Below, piece by piece: positions 46,680-58,300 of a stretch of 64,000 bases of DNA. Made by a program: the position numbers and the translations under genes. Under the pieces are notes generated by a model. The model did no database searches. It saw only the letters and a program-made list of their open reading frames with translations, and was not told where the DNA came from. Every line of letters starts with the position of its first letter. Position 1 is the stretch's first letter. The DNA is from Gracilaria gracilis (lineage: Eukaryota > Rhodophyta > Florideophyceae > Gracilariales > Gracilariaceae): positions 310,001 to 374,000 of the forward strand of contig JARGSG010000199.1 in assembly GCA_030374805.1 (NCBI GenBank). The letters run 5' to 3'.

Positions 46680-47187
46680 TGTCGTACAAATACCGATAAG
46701 GTGTGGGGTCCGCCTGGTAGAGGGAGCGCGCGAGGGCTCAACCGAAAGGAGAAAAACACACAACAAATATGGTAGTAGGGCACCTGAAACCCGCAGGGGC
46801 AAACGGCGGGGCAACTAGTCTAGACCGTGTAGGTGTACGGTAGTAGACGTCGACGCGCGGTAAAACCTGAATAGTAATAGAGTAGCAAGTGACCAAGATG
46901 TTATAGTTACTGCCCTGGTGGTGCCTGACTTTACAATACCCGAGGGGGAAGGCGAGGTGCACCACAATATATACAAGGTGCACCGACGCCGATCTCCCAT
47001 GCGAGCATGACGTCATCGGCTGTGCCCATGACCTACTGTCATGGGCCAGCAATGCTAAACTATCCTAGACTATAAATTAGAAATTAGAAATTATAAAATA
47101 CAGAATACCAATTGGGTACAGTGCAGCCAGCAAGGCGCACCAGTAGGCCCACGTGGCACCAACCCATTGAGGTCTCATTGTACTACA
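46680..47187 (-). repeat. Gypsy 4 3' LTR
   Basis: This 508-bp LTR is preceded by CGGTT and contains ACCGATAAGGT, ACCGTGTAGGT and ACCAATTGGGT, three copies of the element's palindromic motif. Confidence 0.92.
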
Positions 47188-47236
47188 GACCCCCTTCCTA
47201 CCCTGAGCCACGCCCTCGTGGCTCCTAGATCCTTTC

Positions 47237-48734
47237 ACCAAGTCGGTTGCATCGTCGTACCAATTTGGTCCCTGTCGCAGCCTTTGTGCCATCTCGCGCC
47301 GTGCGTCGCGTCCGCTCTGCGTCGCCGAGCGCACTCTGTTCACCACCTTGGTCATCACCGATTGCGGCTCTATCCACCTCTTTGGTTGTCACCGACAGCG
47401 GCCTATTCATTCCCATTTGTGGTTTGGGCGCGACGCGCGCCCATTGCATACCTCCAAGGTTCTACCTTTTTGGCTGCACGGCTTAGACCCATTTACCGTG
47501 TCGGTATACCCAGTGGAGGGGCGGGTTACGCCTTCGGGCTCGTGTGAGCACTGTACCGTGAAGGGTTTTGGCGCCCACTTTGTTGCGGCGTGTCTCTCTG
47601 TACCTTCGAGGTTCGACTACCAACCCTTCGAGGCACTGCCGCTGACTCCATCGAGGTTGTTCCACCGTTCTCCCTTCTGGTTGCCTTCGCACCCCTTTGC
47701 GGTTTGTCTACGTGGGCTCGCGCCACCGTGGCTTCTCGTCCGACCGACAAGGTTGAATCCGTTTATGGTGACCCCCGATCCTTATCTGAGCCACATGGGT
47801 AGACATGGTACCAGCGTGCGGGCTCGCACCCGTAGCGGTACACGGCGCTTCATTCAATACCCCTAAGGTGGATGGATGGCTGCTTCGGTTGGCGTCTGCA
47901 GTGTACTGCCACAAAGGGTTCTAGTTTCATGTGCATCAAACCACCCTCGGTGTCGATCATCCATTGCGAGCGCGAAGCCTTAACGTGGTCACAATAGCGC
48001 GAAAACTATCTAGGAACCATGTCCGTTCTGTCTTCAAAGAATACCACATAGGTCTTGATCGGTTTCGTACCTCATAAGGAAACGAACTTTCATGGTAAGC
48101 ACAAAAACTCGTTCCCTTCTAGACCATCCGAGGTATATTCATATCCGTTCTGGCCTCGCTTCCATCCCGAAGTGGTCTATTTCCTCCCTCTATGGTTGCG
48201 GTGTCACCATATAGGTCCTGGCATGTGCCATTCGTTTGGCCTTCCTGCCCTTCGTTACCATCATGGTCGATTAGGTTGTTCCATAAAGGATCTCCATAGT
48301 ACCGTACAGGTTCATTTCATGCTCCCTTTCTGATTTCCATAACTTTGAAACACCTTCAAGGTTTTCATCGTACCATAAAGGGCTGCGCAGCATTACTAAT
48401 GTCTCCCGCGCAGTTCCATGCTCCACCTTTAAGGTTTATTCCAAACCGCATTAGTCCCAATGGGTGTCGTTCTTCATGACCATGAAGGTTTGGTTCTTCA
48501 CAGCCACTATCCGGGTGAAACAATCCTCCGTCGTGTCTCTACTACCATAAACAGCTCAAACCAAATTGGTAGACCTTGCGGTTGCACTTTGTGCGCAGCG
48601 AGCGTCACGTAGTACCAATTTGGTAGCTTATGGGGTGCCGCGCGACGACGCGCGAGTACCAGCAATGTACCTGGATGGTTCTGCATGGCCTCTTGGCGCG
48701 CATACGCGCAGACGCTGCACCAGACCCATGAGGT
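47237..48734. repeat. Array of 20 exact ACC-N5-GGT palindromes
   Basis: Exact matches start at 47237, 47259, 47342, 47376, 47450, 47495, 47602, 47743, 47859, 48043, 48206, 48257, 48301, 48352, 48425, 48479, 48560, 48614, 48669 and 48724. The five central bases vary (for example AATTT, TCCAA, GACAA, ATATA, TTCAA), so this is not a tandem repeat. Many further copies carry one mismatch or a spacer of 4 or 6. At equal base frequency one expects about 0.4 exact copies in this length. Spacing is irregular, from 22 to about 185 bp. The pattern fits sites for a dimeric DNA-binding protein with half-site ACC. That role is inference. Confidence 0.85.
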
Positions 48735-48953
48735 TACTTGCAAGGCGAATCAAAAAATTGCACGCCGAAATTACCCCACCAAACGTTATCAAAAACGCCG
48801 AAACACCTTTTGGTTTGTATCTCGGGAACCAAGCGGTTTCAGAGGCTGAGAATGGCCGATTCAGGAGCGCGGGACGCCCAAATTACTTAGGTTTTTTGAC
48901 CATGCCGGTGTACGCTCCCTACAGACAATAGTGTAAACCGAATCGGTTACCCA
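48732..48953. other. Non-coding block shared with gypsy 3 (copy in gypsy 4)
   Basis: This is the counterpart of 33946-34167, 222 bp, from GGTTACTTGCA to ACCGAATCGGTTACCCA. It begins at the end of the palindrome array. Confidence 0.65.
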
Positions 48954-49373
48954 GCGCGGCGCTCTGCCGATCTGGAGCGCGTCTCTCGCTTATCAAAAAA
49001 CTTAATTTTTTTACTTTCACCACTTGGGTTTGGAGCCATGCGTGCGCGGCGCGTGCCATGAAAGTGCGCGCGCGTGCCGGCCGCGTGCCAGCTTTGGCGT
49101 CGCTGGGACGCTGACGCGCAAAGCGCATCCATCGTCGAGCTTCGTTCGGTACGTCGTCATCGCTAAACCTTCACGGTCTTCCGGCAAACCTTCTTGGTCT
49201 CTTCGATGCACTCTGATTACCTTCTCCCAGTTGGTGTTAGCTTCTTCGTTAAAGTTATCCAGTTAGATGTTGCAGTTAGCTTCAGTTACCATGTGGGTGC
49301 GATGCGCAGCGAATGAGGGAAAGCGCGAAAATAGCCTTCCCTCTCCCTAAGAGCTGTGCATCGCCTCTAAGGT

Positions 49374-52300
49374 TTACCCATCGTTCGGCATGTTCTCTCC
49401 TTTGCGGTTCCAGTAGCTTACCCTGAAGTGGTGTGGTATGGCTGAGGGCGGCTCGGCGGTATCACCATCGGCGCCCCAGCCATGCCACCGTACGGTGTAC
49501 TTTAGACCATCTGGGGTACGGCGGTGACCTACAAGGCGTTCCACTGGGAACTCATTAGAGACCTGAGCTGGTATCGTTTCACCACTTTGGTTTAGATGAG
49601 CATCGGTACCACTAGGGGTAGGTGTTTCCTCTGAAGGAGCAACTTTAATCCCCGCAGGTGGTACGTAGTCTGGGTCGTCACCCTGTGCGTCATCATTAAC
49701 CTCGATGGGTGTCCCGTCTTCCCGGGGCTGAGTCCTCAGGGCAACCGCTTGTGGGTCACGCGCCGATTCTCTGCGTTCCTTCCTGGACTGAACCGTTCGA
49801 GGTGCAACCCTGATTCGGTCAATAGAGATCGTATTCTCTACACCATCTTGGTTCACCGTCACCGTGTGGTTTGTCGCTCGAACTACCTTGAAAGGTCTCG
49901 ATGATTTCGGAAGAAGCTTCGAATTGATATCTCTATCAATAGCTTCATCATCGGCCTCATCACCCGGTCGTGGCTTAGCTCCTTTCGGGGGGTGGTCAAT
50001 AAAGACATATTGACCCGGCGTAGCCGTTACCACTTGGGTTACCTTTCGGTCGTAGTCCTCCTTGTACCGCTTCTGGGATGCTGTGAGCTTGCTCTCAGCA
50101 TACTTGAGAGCTCGTCTCAACCTCAAAAGGGTATTCCGTTTGACCTGGGACGGTGTGAGCGCTCCGGCGGCTTCTTGTCCTAATGGGTTTCCTTCAACAA
50201 CAATACCTGGTGGGTGTCTTGACAGTATCAGATCGAACGGCGTAGTTTGCGTCGCTCGATGAACCTGAAGGTTATATGCATATGTCAAGGGCTGCACGAG
50301 CTCGTCCCAACCAGTTTGGTGTTCTTCCGTATAATGTCGCAGCCTAGATACCAGGGTTCGGTTAAAGCGCTCCACTTGCCCATTCGTTTGTGGATGATAG
50401 GCAGTAGTGAAGTAGTGCTAAATACCCAAGAGGTTACATACAGCTTCAAAGAACTTCGAAGCTAAGTTCGAACCATTTTCGGTAAGTAGATAAAGCGGTG
50501 CACCATACGGGTAGATCCAATTGTTCAAGAACGCCACCGCGAGGGTCGTAGATTTCGTGTCCTTCAAGGGTATCGCTCGCGTGAGCTTCGAGAACCTGTC
50601 GGTGATTACGATGATGTACTGATACCTCCTTGTGGTTTTTGGTAATGGACCCAGAAGGTCTATTGCGACGAACTCGAGAGGACCCGCTGCAGGGAATAAC
50701 TTCAATTATTTCCTGTGCTTCCGGAGACCTCCACGGGTCCGTACGCAAGATTCACATTGACCTACAAAGGTATATACATCATTAGCCATATGAGGCCAGT
50801 AGTACCCTTGCCTCAAGGTGTAGTACATTCTCGTACCTCCAGGGTGTCCTGATAGCCTTGGGTAGTGGGCCAGGTACAGCACCCGAGGGCGCAATACCTT
50901 GGGCACCACCTTCTGAAGGGAACCATTAATAGGAGCTCGCCTCACCAGGAAACCATTTCGGTTGACGTCAAAGTTTGAGTCTTTCATACCTACTTGGTCC
51001 ATGAGAGAGCGGCAATAAACATCGTTTGCTTGCTCTCTCAGGAATTCCTCGCGGGTAATTGGCATGACGTCTGTTTCCTCGAGGGCGAGTATTTCCCGAG
51101 CGATGTCATCACTAAACCACGTATCCCCTTCGGGTAGAGTCCAGTAACCTTCTAAGGTATCACCATCAGGGTTGGTAGAGAGGGTAAAGCATGGGATATC
51201 ATCCTCTACCGGCTCGGTGTCCAAACCATCTGTGGTAATGCGAGACATCGAGTCTGCGACATTGTGCTTGATACCTGGACGGTACTGTACGTCATACTCG
51301 AACTCTGAAAGTCGTAACCGCCATCGGGCAAGTCTGCCTGATGCGTCGGCCAGACCCAGTATCCACCGTAGGGCATCATGGTCGGTTCGAAGCGTGAACC
51401 TCTCACCATATAGGTAGGGACGGAGCATCAACATGCTCCAGACCACTGCCAGAAATTCCTTTTCGGTTGTTGTGTAGTTCTTTTCTGCAGCGTGCAAAGC
51501 ACGGCTCCAGTACCCTATAGGTAGTTTGTCGCCTTTTTCTTGCTCCTGCATAAGACAACAACCAATTTGGGCGTCCGAGGCATCAGTATCCAACGTGTAT
51601 CGTAAACCAGCTTTGGGTAATGCCAAGAGGGGAGGTGTCAAGAGCGCATGTTTCAGCGCCTCGAACGCATCCATTTCCTCATTGGTAAGACATTCAAACC
51701 TTGTAGGTTGACCTTTCAGCAGCTTCCTGTTGAGGGGAGCCACTATCTTGGCAAGTCACTTGATAAACTGGCGGTACACATTGCACAAACCTATAAAGGA
51801 TCGGATTTCCGTCTGGGACGTGGGTGGCTTCGCCTCCTGCACGGCCCGGATATTCCGCGGCGTCACTTCTAACCTCCCAGGTCTGATGATATGACCAAGC
51901 TTTTCTACCTCTTTGGTGAAGAATTTGCACTTGCGGAGCTTCAAAGTTACTCCAGATTCCCTCAAAAGGTTCAAAACTTCCCTAACATGGTGGAAATGTT
52001 CTTCTACCTTTCTGGAATATATGATTACATCGTCGATGTATACCAGAGCGGTTCTCCACTTCACCTTCGAAAGGATTATATCTAACGCCCTCTGAAAGGT
52101 AGCCGGGGCATTCCGCAACCCAAAGGGCATACGCGTAAAGCGGAATAACCCAGCGTGGCAAGTAAACGTAGTTTTGTCCTTGTCCTCTTCCCTGATAGGT
52201 ACCTGCCAATAACCACAATTGGCATCGAGCGTAGTAAAGATCTTGGCGTTGCCCAACGAATCTTTACACTCGTCCATTCTAGGTATTGGGTACGAATCCC

Positions 52301-53686
52301 TAATGGTCATACTATTCAGTCTTCTGTAGTACACACAGAACCACATACGGGTATCATTCTTCTTTGTGACGAGAACCACAGGGCTGGCCCAGTCCGCATT
52401 TGCTGGTTCTATGACACCTTCACGGAGCATTCTCTCGACCTCCTTGAGCTGAACCTCACGGGCTTTTGGACCTGCACGGTAAGGCTCCTGGTAAATGGGT
52501 TTCCAGCCAGGCACCATATCAATACGGTGCTCTGTAGCCTCAATTTGGCCTAACCGGCCCGACCACATGGGTTCAAATTCTTCTAAGAGACTGAGGATCC
52601 GGTCTCGGAGAGCCTGGTTCTCCGCACCGATCTGGACTTCCTCTCTCCAATTCCGCACTGGGTCCAGTTCCATAGTCTTTTCCTGATCCCTAACCTTAAA
52701 AGTATTGGCGATCTTCTGTTCCATTTTGGTGTTTGTCGATAACGGGGGCGCATATGCAGGGTATGGCGCATCTGTTCCTCCCCCTTCCTTAGAGGTGGCG
52801 ACCCGGCCCAACCCATTAGGTGAGACCGTGAAAACTCCTTGTGGTGCCGGCAATGCTATTCCAATAGTGTTATTCTTGGGTAACTTAACAATGTGATTGC
52901 TAAAGTTACTCAAGTACACCTTGAAGGATTGATTAGGGATGTTGACGATAATCCCGTTTGCCATCAAGGCGAGATGTCTTTCTGCCAACCTAGGATGGTT
53001 CTGTAGCATTACCAATCCTGAAACTGCGCATGAGACATTCACTACCATTTGGGTCATAGCCGGAATTGAAACCAATTTGGTGAGCCGTATCTTGTTTGAA
53101 ACCGTTTCGGTGGGTATATTGAACCTCGGCTTCTTACGCCAACCATTTTTGGTCTGCGTACTACCCAGTATGGCAATACGACCACCTTGACGGAGAGCGA
53201 CTGTTCGGGACCCTGGCAAAATTGCCTTGACATGTCTGTCAATAAAGTTGGTCCCGAGGATACAGTCTGTCGCCAGACGATCCACCACAAAGAAATTGAG
53301 CTTCACCTTCAAAATTCCAAGTTGTACCACAGTGGTTACCATTCCTCTAAGGTGCAGTGGGCGCTCGTCAGCGTCCACCAGCGGGTTGATAGTCGGGGCA
53401 GGTTGAATGTTCCGCAAGACCGCATCGGGTATGACGCGAGCGTTTATCACATTCGGACCGGCGCCGGTATCGAGTGCACACGCAACGGGAACCTGTAGGT
53501 AATTGAGAAAGCTATAGTTATTGTACTTCATTAGACACACCACATTGGGTACATCTGATTCTTCTTTTTCCACCATTAAGGTTTCCAGTTCCGGTATCGA
53601 CGGGCCTTCCAATTCACGGTTAGGGGTGGCCCCTACGCTAACCGTTCGGTGTTTTCCTGCTCCTCCTGAGCGGGACTGTCTTTCTC
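49374..53686 (-). pseudogene. Gypsy 4 pol with chromodomain, three in-frame stops
   Basis: One uninterrupted reading phase runs from the gag overlap to TAA at 49374, with only three stops inside: TGA 51756, TAA 50706 and TAG 50418. It encodes protease ACALDTGAGPNVI, RT (FTTLDANCGYWQV and ALVYIDDVIIY), RNase H (TLDTDASDAQIGC), the zinc finger (LSGHPGG), integrase (EFVAIDLLGP, LLTENGSNL with Glu at the second catalytic Asp, and QTNGQVERFNR) and a C-terminal chromodomain (LKYTVRWHGWGADGDTAEP). Pol is in the -1 phase relative to gag and overlaps its end, so ribosomal frameshifting is expected. The stops and the Glu make this copy inactive, although it has no indels. Confidence 0.88.
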
Positions 53687-55795
53687 CAAGATTGGTGTTT
53701 CCTCGACGAGGTGAACCTGAGATGGTGATGGTTGAGCTTGTACCCTCTTTCCAGATCCATATAGGTTACGGTGGTTTTGCTGCCTGGCACTGATCAGATG
53801 TTCGCGCACCCCTGGGGGTATTTTGTCACATCTGTTCGCCAGGTGGTCTGGCGATAAACAGACCCAGCAGACCAATCCACCTGTCTGAGGATCACGCATT
53901 GCCATAGAGGTAGGTCGGGCAACCGTATTGGTCGGTGCTGTAGCATATGAAGATGCTTGCGAACCCCCCGTTGAGGTTTGTTGAGTGCTCGCCGCACTTG
54001 GTGGCGACCTTACCGAAGCTGGTGGTACTGTCGACGAGCAATTACCAATGGAGGTGGCTCGTGACTGAGCCTGCGGCGCAGTCACGAGATGAACTGCCAT
54101 TCCTGTTGGTACGCGAATGAGCGAATCTCCCTCTGAGGTAGTGCTTTCTTCTAGCTCCAATACTGACCGTTTCGGTTTATCCTTTGAGGTATGGGACGCC
54201 GACGGCTTCTTTCCGTGACGGAGAGTGTCGCCTAGTCCCTGGGCATAACGGGCAAGCCCATTATAGTCCACCTTACGGTTGTTCGTCAGGTAATTGCGTA
54301 CCTGCGAACGGATCGCTTTGTCGACATTGTCGGCAAAGAGCGACTTCAACCTACTAGTGGTAAAGACATTACCGCATCTGGTGGCCAGATTCCAAAGGCC
54401 TAACGAGAATTCCATTTCGGTTTGGCCGGAGCGTTGGCGATATGCCTGCAACTCAGCGTAACCTTCCTGGATAACCTCATCGGTAGCGTAAGTTTCCAAC
54501 ATGAAATTAACTACTTCTGGGTACATCTCTAACATCTCTGTTCCCTCTTCATCAACCGCCAGGGTATTTCCACGAAGCCTGCCTCCCAGAAAGTGGTAAG
54601 CTTGACCTTTAAGGTAAAACTGGAATAACCACATGGCAGCACCTTCGGAAAAACCATTTTGGTCACATGCAATCTTGAACTTCTGTAGAAACTCAATTAC
54701 CGCAATGGGATCATCCCCTGTGAAGGTAGTATCACCCATCTGGAAGCTGAGCTTCTTATGGTGCTTGGTGATCTTCTACGCAAACTCTTGGGTGTAAGCA
54801 GAGGATCGATTTCTCAACCGATATGACCTATAATCAATCGCTTTGGTGAACAGATCGTTCAGCGGCTGACGCACCTCTAGGGTTGTATCGGTGTCCGAAT
54901 CCGAGTCGGACGACTCGTACCGTTTCTTCTTACCTTTACGGTTTCTCTTTGACGACCTCTTCGCCAACATGTTCGGTTTCTTCTTGCTTCTACCTTTACG
55001 GTCATCGTCCGACGATGAACCAGTATCGGTATCGGAGCTCGAGGAATCGGGGTCAGAGTGGTAGCCGCGATTCTTTCCCTTTTTCCTCCTCCTTTCTTTA
55101 CCCTTGCGGTTTCTTTTTCGTCGCCCCTCTTCTGGGTCATACGAATCGTCCTCAGGTTTACCAGTCATGGTGTCCTTTCGAACGTTACCTCCAATGGGTG
55201 GCAAGTACACGTCTCGAGGGCCCATCTCTATATGGCCCTCTTGACCTTGCCTTAAACCTTGTAGGTACGCACTATCGGCCGGAATTGGCTTGATTGGTGC
55301 GGAAGAACCGGCAGGGATCCCTTGTGGTATGCGAGTAACCATCTTCACCCCAGGGGTTTTTGTTTCCGCCATTCCTTCGGAAACCCAAAGGTCTTGAACC
55401 ACTCGGTAGATATGCTCCCGGGCACCCGTTAAGAGGTATGTTTCAACCAATTTAGGTATGCGTTGAGAGAGCTCGTGCACGGCTCGATCAACCACCAAGC
55501 GGGTAACGGCGTCCATGTCCATTGAGGTCATAGCTTCATTAACCGTAGCGGTAAAAAGAGCTTTCGCTCGATCTTCCAATTGGGGCCAAAGGTCCTCAAC
55601 CGCTGTCGGCAAATCCTTGTTAGGTTCAGGAGCCAACGGTGGCTGAGTGCCCGTATCCTTTGAGGTTCCGGCTCGAGGTTGCCGAAGCAACTCCTCGGGA
55701 TTATCCAGAATGGGTTTAGCGGCCGAAGCCGCAGCAGAACCCTTGTGGCTAGGTGGCGCGCTAGAGCCACGAGTAATCCTTTTAGGTCTTTCCAT
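53633..55795 (-). pseudogene. Gypsy 4 gag, one in-frame TAG
   Basis: The ATG at 55795 (MERPKRITRG) is preferred because the upstream extension begins with TTG. The head carries NPEELLRQ, shared with gypsy 3. A Lys/Arg and Ser/Asp-rich stretch (RKRNRKGKERRRKKGKNRG, then DSSSSDTDTGSSSDDD) precedes the capsid-like part, which follows a TAG at 54776-54778 (EFA-KITKHHKKL). The zinc knuckle CWVCLSPDHLANRC is a complete CX2CX4HX4C motif. The frame ends at TAG 53633-53635 in an overlap with pol. No frameshift is seen. Confidence 0.85.
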
Positions 55796-55942
55796 AGTGA
55801 CCAATAGTGGTATCCAATTGCTTCGCGAGTATTCCTACGAAACCAAATATGTGTGTGAACTTCCAGAATCCTTTCGAATGTCTTCTGTTCACCAGTAAAG
55901 TTACGACAAAAACCAACAAACTTCTAGGTCGGGAGACCACAA

Positions 55943-56450
55943 TGTCGTACAAATACCGATAAGGTGTGGGGTCCACCTGGTAGAGAGAGCGCGTGAGGGC
56001 TCAACCAAAAGGAGAAAAACACACAACCAATATGGTAGTAGGGCACCTGAAACCCGCAGGGGCAAACGGCGGGGCAACTAGTCTAGACCGTGTAGGTGTA
56101 CGGTGGTAGACGTCGACGCGCGGTAAAACCTGAATAGTAATAGAGTAGCAAGTGACGCCGATGGTATAGTTACTGCCCTAGTGGTGCCTGACTTTACAAT
56201 ACCCGAGGGGGAAGGCGAGGTGCACCACAATATATACAAGGTGCACCGACGCCGATCTCCCATGCGGGCATGACGTCATCGGCTGTGCCCATGACCTACT
56301 GTCATGGGCCAGCAATGCTAAACTATCCTAGACTATAAACTAGAAATTATAAATTATAAAATACAGAATACCAATTGGGTACAGTGGAGCCAGCAAGGCG
56401 CACCAGTAGGCCTACGTGACACCAACCCATTGAGGTCTCATTGTACTACA
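55943..56450 (-). repeat. Gypsy 4 5' LTR
   Basis: This is 508 bp, followed by CGGTT at 56451-56455. The primer-binding site TGGTCTCCCGACCTAG lies 3 nt inside it (55939-55924, minus strand). Confidence 0.92.
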
Positions 56451-56473
56451 CGGTTAAACGTTTTATGCTGAGC

Positions 56474-56728
56474 TCAAGCGTTTCTGTGTATGTGTTTAAA
56501 AAAGGATCCCAGACTTTTTGGGGTAACGCATTGGGAGTCAAAATACTCATTATCGGCTATAACCCTTTCATGCTTTCCTAGACAGCTTTTTAATCCCTGT
56601 CTAACCATTTTGAGATCGTTAGAAGAACTAAACCCTAAAACCCACATTGAGCAAAAATATACCTTGGCTTGGAACCAGAGTGATGCCAAGGTGTTTTTCG
56701 TGGATTTTTTTTGCATTCGTGGAGTCAT
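56474..56728 (-). pseudogene. DDE transposase remnant (PIF/ISL2EU-like)
   Basis: The frame contains SSNDLKMVRQGLKSCL followed by GKHERVIADNEYFD and QCVTP. The order (a DLxxxRxGL helix, then an ERVxAD-x-GY strand, then CVTP) recalls the middle of IS4/ISL2EU-type transposases of the Harbinger superfamily. The usual Gly after the Asp is Glu-Tyr here. Both ends of the gene are missing and no inverted repeats were found, so it is a relic. Confidence 0.45.
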
Positions 56729-57747
56729 ATGCCGTTAAAAAAGATACAGATGACTTTGAAAAGGTGTGATTGTTGTTTACGTTTCATTAGTTTAACTAAA
56801 GTATTTCTTTTATTGTCATGATGTTTGAACCATCTTCTGATGCCATTGATGACCAATAAACTCAGTGACGCGATTTGTATCCTTCCGTTGTGGCTGAATG
56901 TTCGTAAGCTTTCTTTTCCATTCTCTTTGAAAATAATACAGAGAGACTGCAACCTGTTGCAAAGGTCCTCGAGAAGATGAAGATACAAGTCTTTTTGTAT
57001 AAATGAAAATATAAAAATTTTTCACGAGAGTGGTACTCTCAAATATAATTAAACTTAAATAGTCAATTTAATTGCGTTTTCGAAAAAACCGAAATGCTCA
57101 CTATAGATATTTTTAATTTTTTTTGGCATGGATACAAAGAATTTCTTGTTTTAAGTACTTTACATGTTTCTTGAAAATATGCGACGTATTTTGCTATCGC
57201 TGTCTAATTATCGTAGCATACGAGTATTTGTCAGCATATCCGAAAAGATTAATATGGTTTAATCGGTAATACGTATAGTTTCTCAATTTCCCTCTCTCTT
57301 CAGTAGTAATAATCAGAACTTTGCGAAGCAGGCTTCGTAAAAAAAATACCGCAAAGCTCCATTACAAGAATTGTAACGGAAGTTAGCCTAAAGGGCGGTT
57401 GTTTGCGGTGAAACGTTTTGTAAACTTCGAAGCCAAAGTTGAATGTTATCAAAGTGGATACAGAGTCGAACTGTTTGTAGGGAACTTGAGAACCCATTTA
57501 CAATACATATATAAGCTGTCAAAAAGCTGCATAAAGTAAAATTTATTTTTTGTAACTGAATGAAAAAAAAAACATTAAACAAATCTTTGTGGGGGTAGAA
57601 AGTTTACATTTTACAAATTATTTACTACAGATCACGCATGGCAGACAATTCTAGAAATGTTCGCTGAAGTTTTGTATTTATATTTAGGGTTTGGCAGAAT
57701 TCGAATGAGTTGGTAGTCCAAACGAAAATATAGTATTGAAGTATTGC
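56729..57747. other. AT-rich intergenic region
   Basis: Only short shadow frames occur. Several A or T runs and weak palindromes are present, but no gene or element end could be supported. Confidence 0.5.
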
Positions 57748-58115
57748 TCCGTTTGGGACAAATTTTGATTCGACTACGGTGTGTCTCCAAATTATTTGCT
57801 TTGATAGTTGATTTTTTGTTGCATTTTAATTTCTTTGAATTGTATTGATCTAATGTAGGGCTTGTCTCCAGAAAGAACGGAAAATGCGCCGTGTGACACG
57901 GCGCATTTTTTAAAAACTTTTATTGCACCACAATACCTTTTTCGAAAGAAACGAGGGTGTTCTAAATATAAACGGTACATTTTAAGGGTGTACCATGATG
58001 TAGTTTAGAACTGCGTAAAAACAGCTTGTTGCGCCTTCAAATTTTTTTGCCTTGAGAAAAGCCCTTGATTGGGTCTAGTTTAGCTCAGCCCGGTTGTTAG
58101 TAGGAGCTTTGCTAT
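57748..58115 (+). repeat. Palindrome-centred dispersed repeat, copy A
   Basis: The copy contains the near-perfect palindrome AAAATGCGCCGTGT-G-ACACGGCGCATTTT (57881-57909). It aligns over its whole length, in inverted orientation, with 63666-63970, from an outer GTTTGGGAC edge to TAGGAGCTTTGCTAT. It is AT-rich with no coding potential and is probably a non-autonomous DNA element. Confidence 0.6.
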
Positions 58116-58130
58116 TCATATTTTTGTTTA

Positions 58131-58300
58131 AAATATGCGCCGTGTGACACGGCGCATTTTGCTCTCTTTTAGGAGGCGCTCTGTGTTTGGATCATTTCCT
58201 TGCCAACAAGTTACAATGTAAGTCAAACAAGAGTATATAACATGCTCAATTTTAGATGCGTAGTGCTATTGGCCCAAAACGTCGTTATGCTCCCCAGCAA
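58131..58300 (-). repeat. Palindrome-centred dispersed repeat, partial copy C
   Basis: This begins with a second copy of the palindrome (58135-58157). What follows resembles the part of copy B beyond its palindrome (GCATTTT, then CTTGCCAACAAGTTACAATG against ATACCAACAAATTAAAATG). Confidence 0.45.

Larger units (their letters stand above)
46680..56450 (-). mobile_element. Gypsy 4: 9.8-kb chromovirus studded with ACC-N5-GGT palindromes
   Basis: Two 508-bp LTRs (17 differences counted, about 96.7 percent identical) run from TGTCGTAC to TTGTACTACA and are flanked by CGGTT (46675-46679 and 56451-56455). Gag and pol lie on the minus strand and resemble those of gypsy 3. The 2.2 kb between pol and the 3' LTR encode nothing but hold a dense array of an 11-bp palindrome, which also recurs in the LTR and the coding region. 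Purine tract: GGAAGGGGGTC at the left LTR. Confidence 0.92.

Noticed and set aside
47348-47866. 172-codon plus-strand frame in gypsy 4 as an antisense gene like that of gypsy 3
   Set aside because: It does not align with the gypsy 3 antisense product, and its sequence is dominated by the palindrome array.
47237-48734. CRISPR-like or tandem repeat array
   Set aside because: The repeated unit is only six fixed bases with a variable centre and irregular spacing in a eukaryotic retroelement. There are no constant spacers or long repeats.
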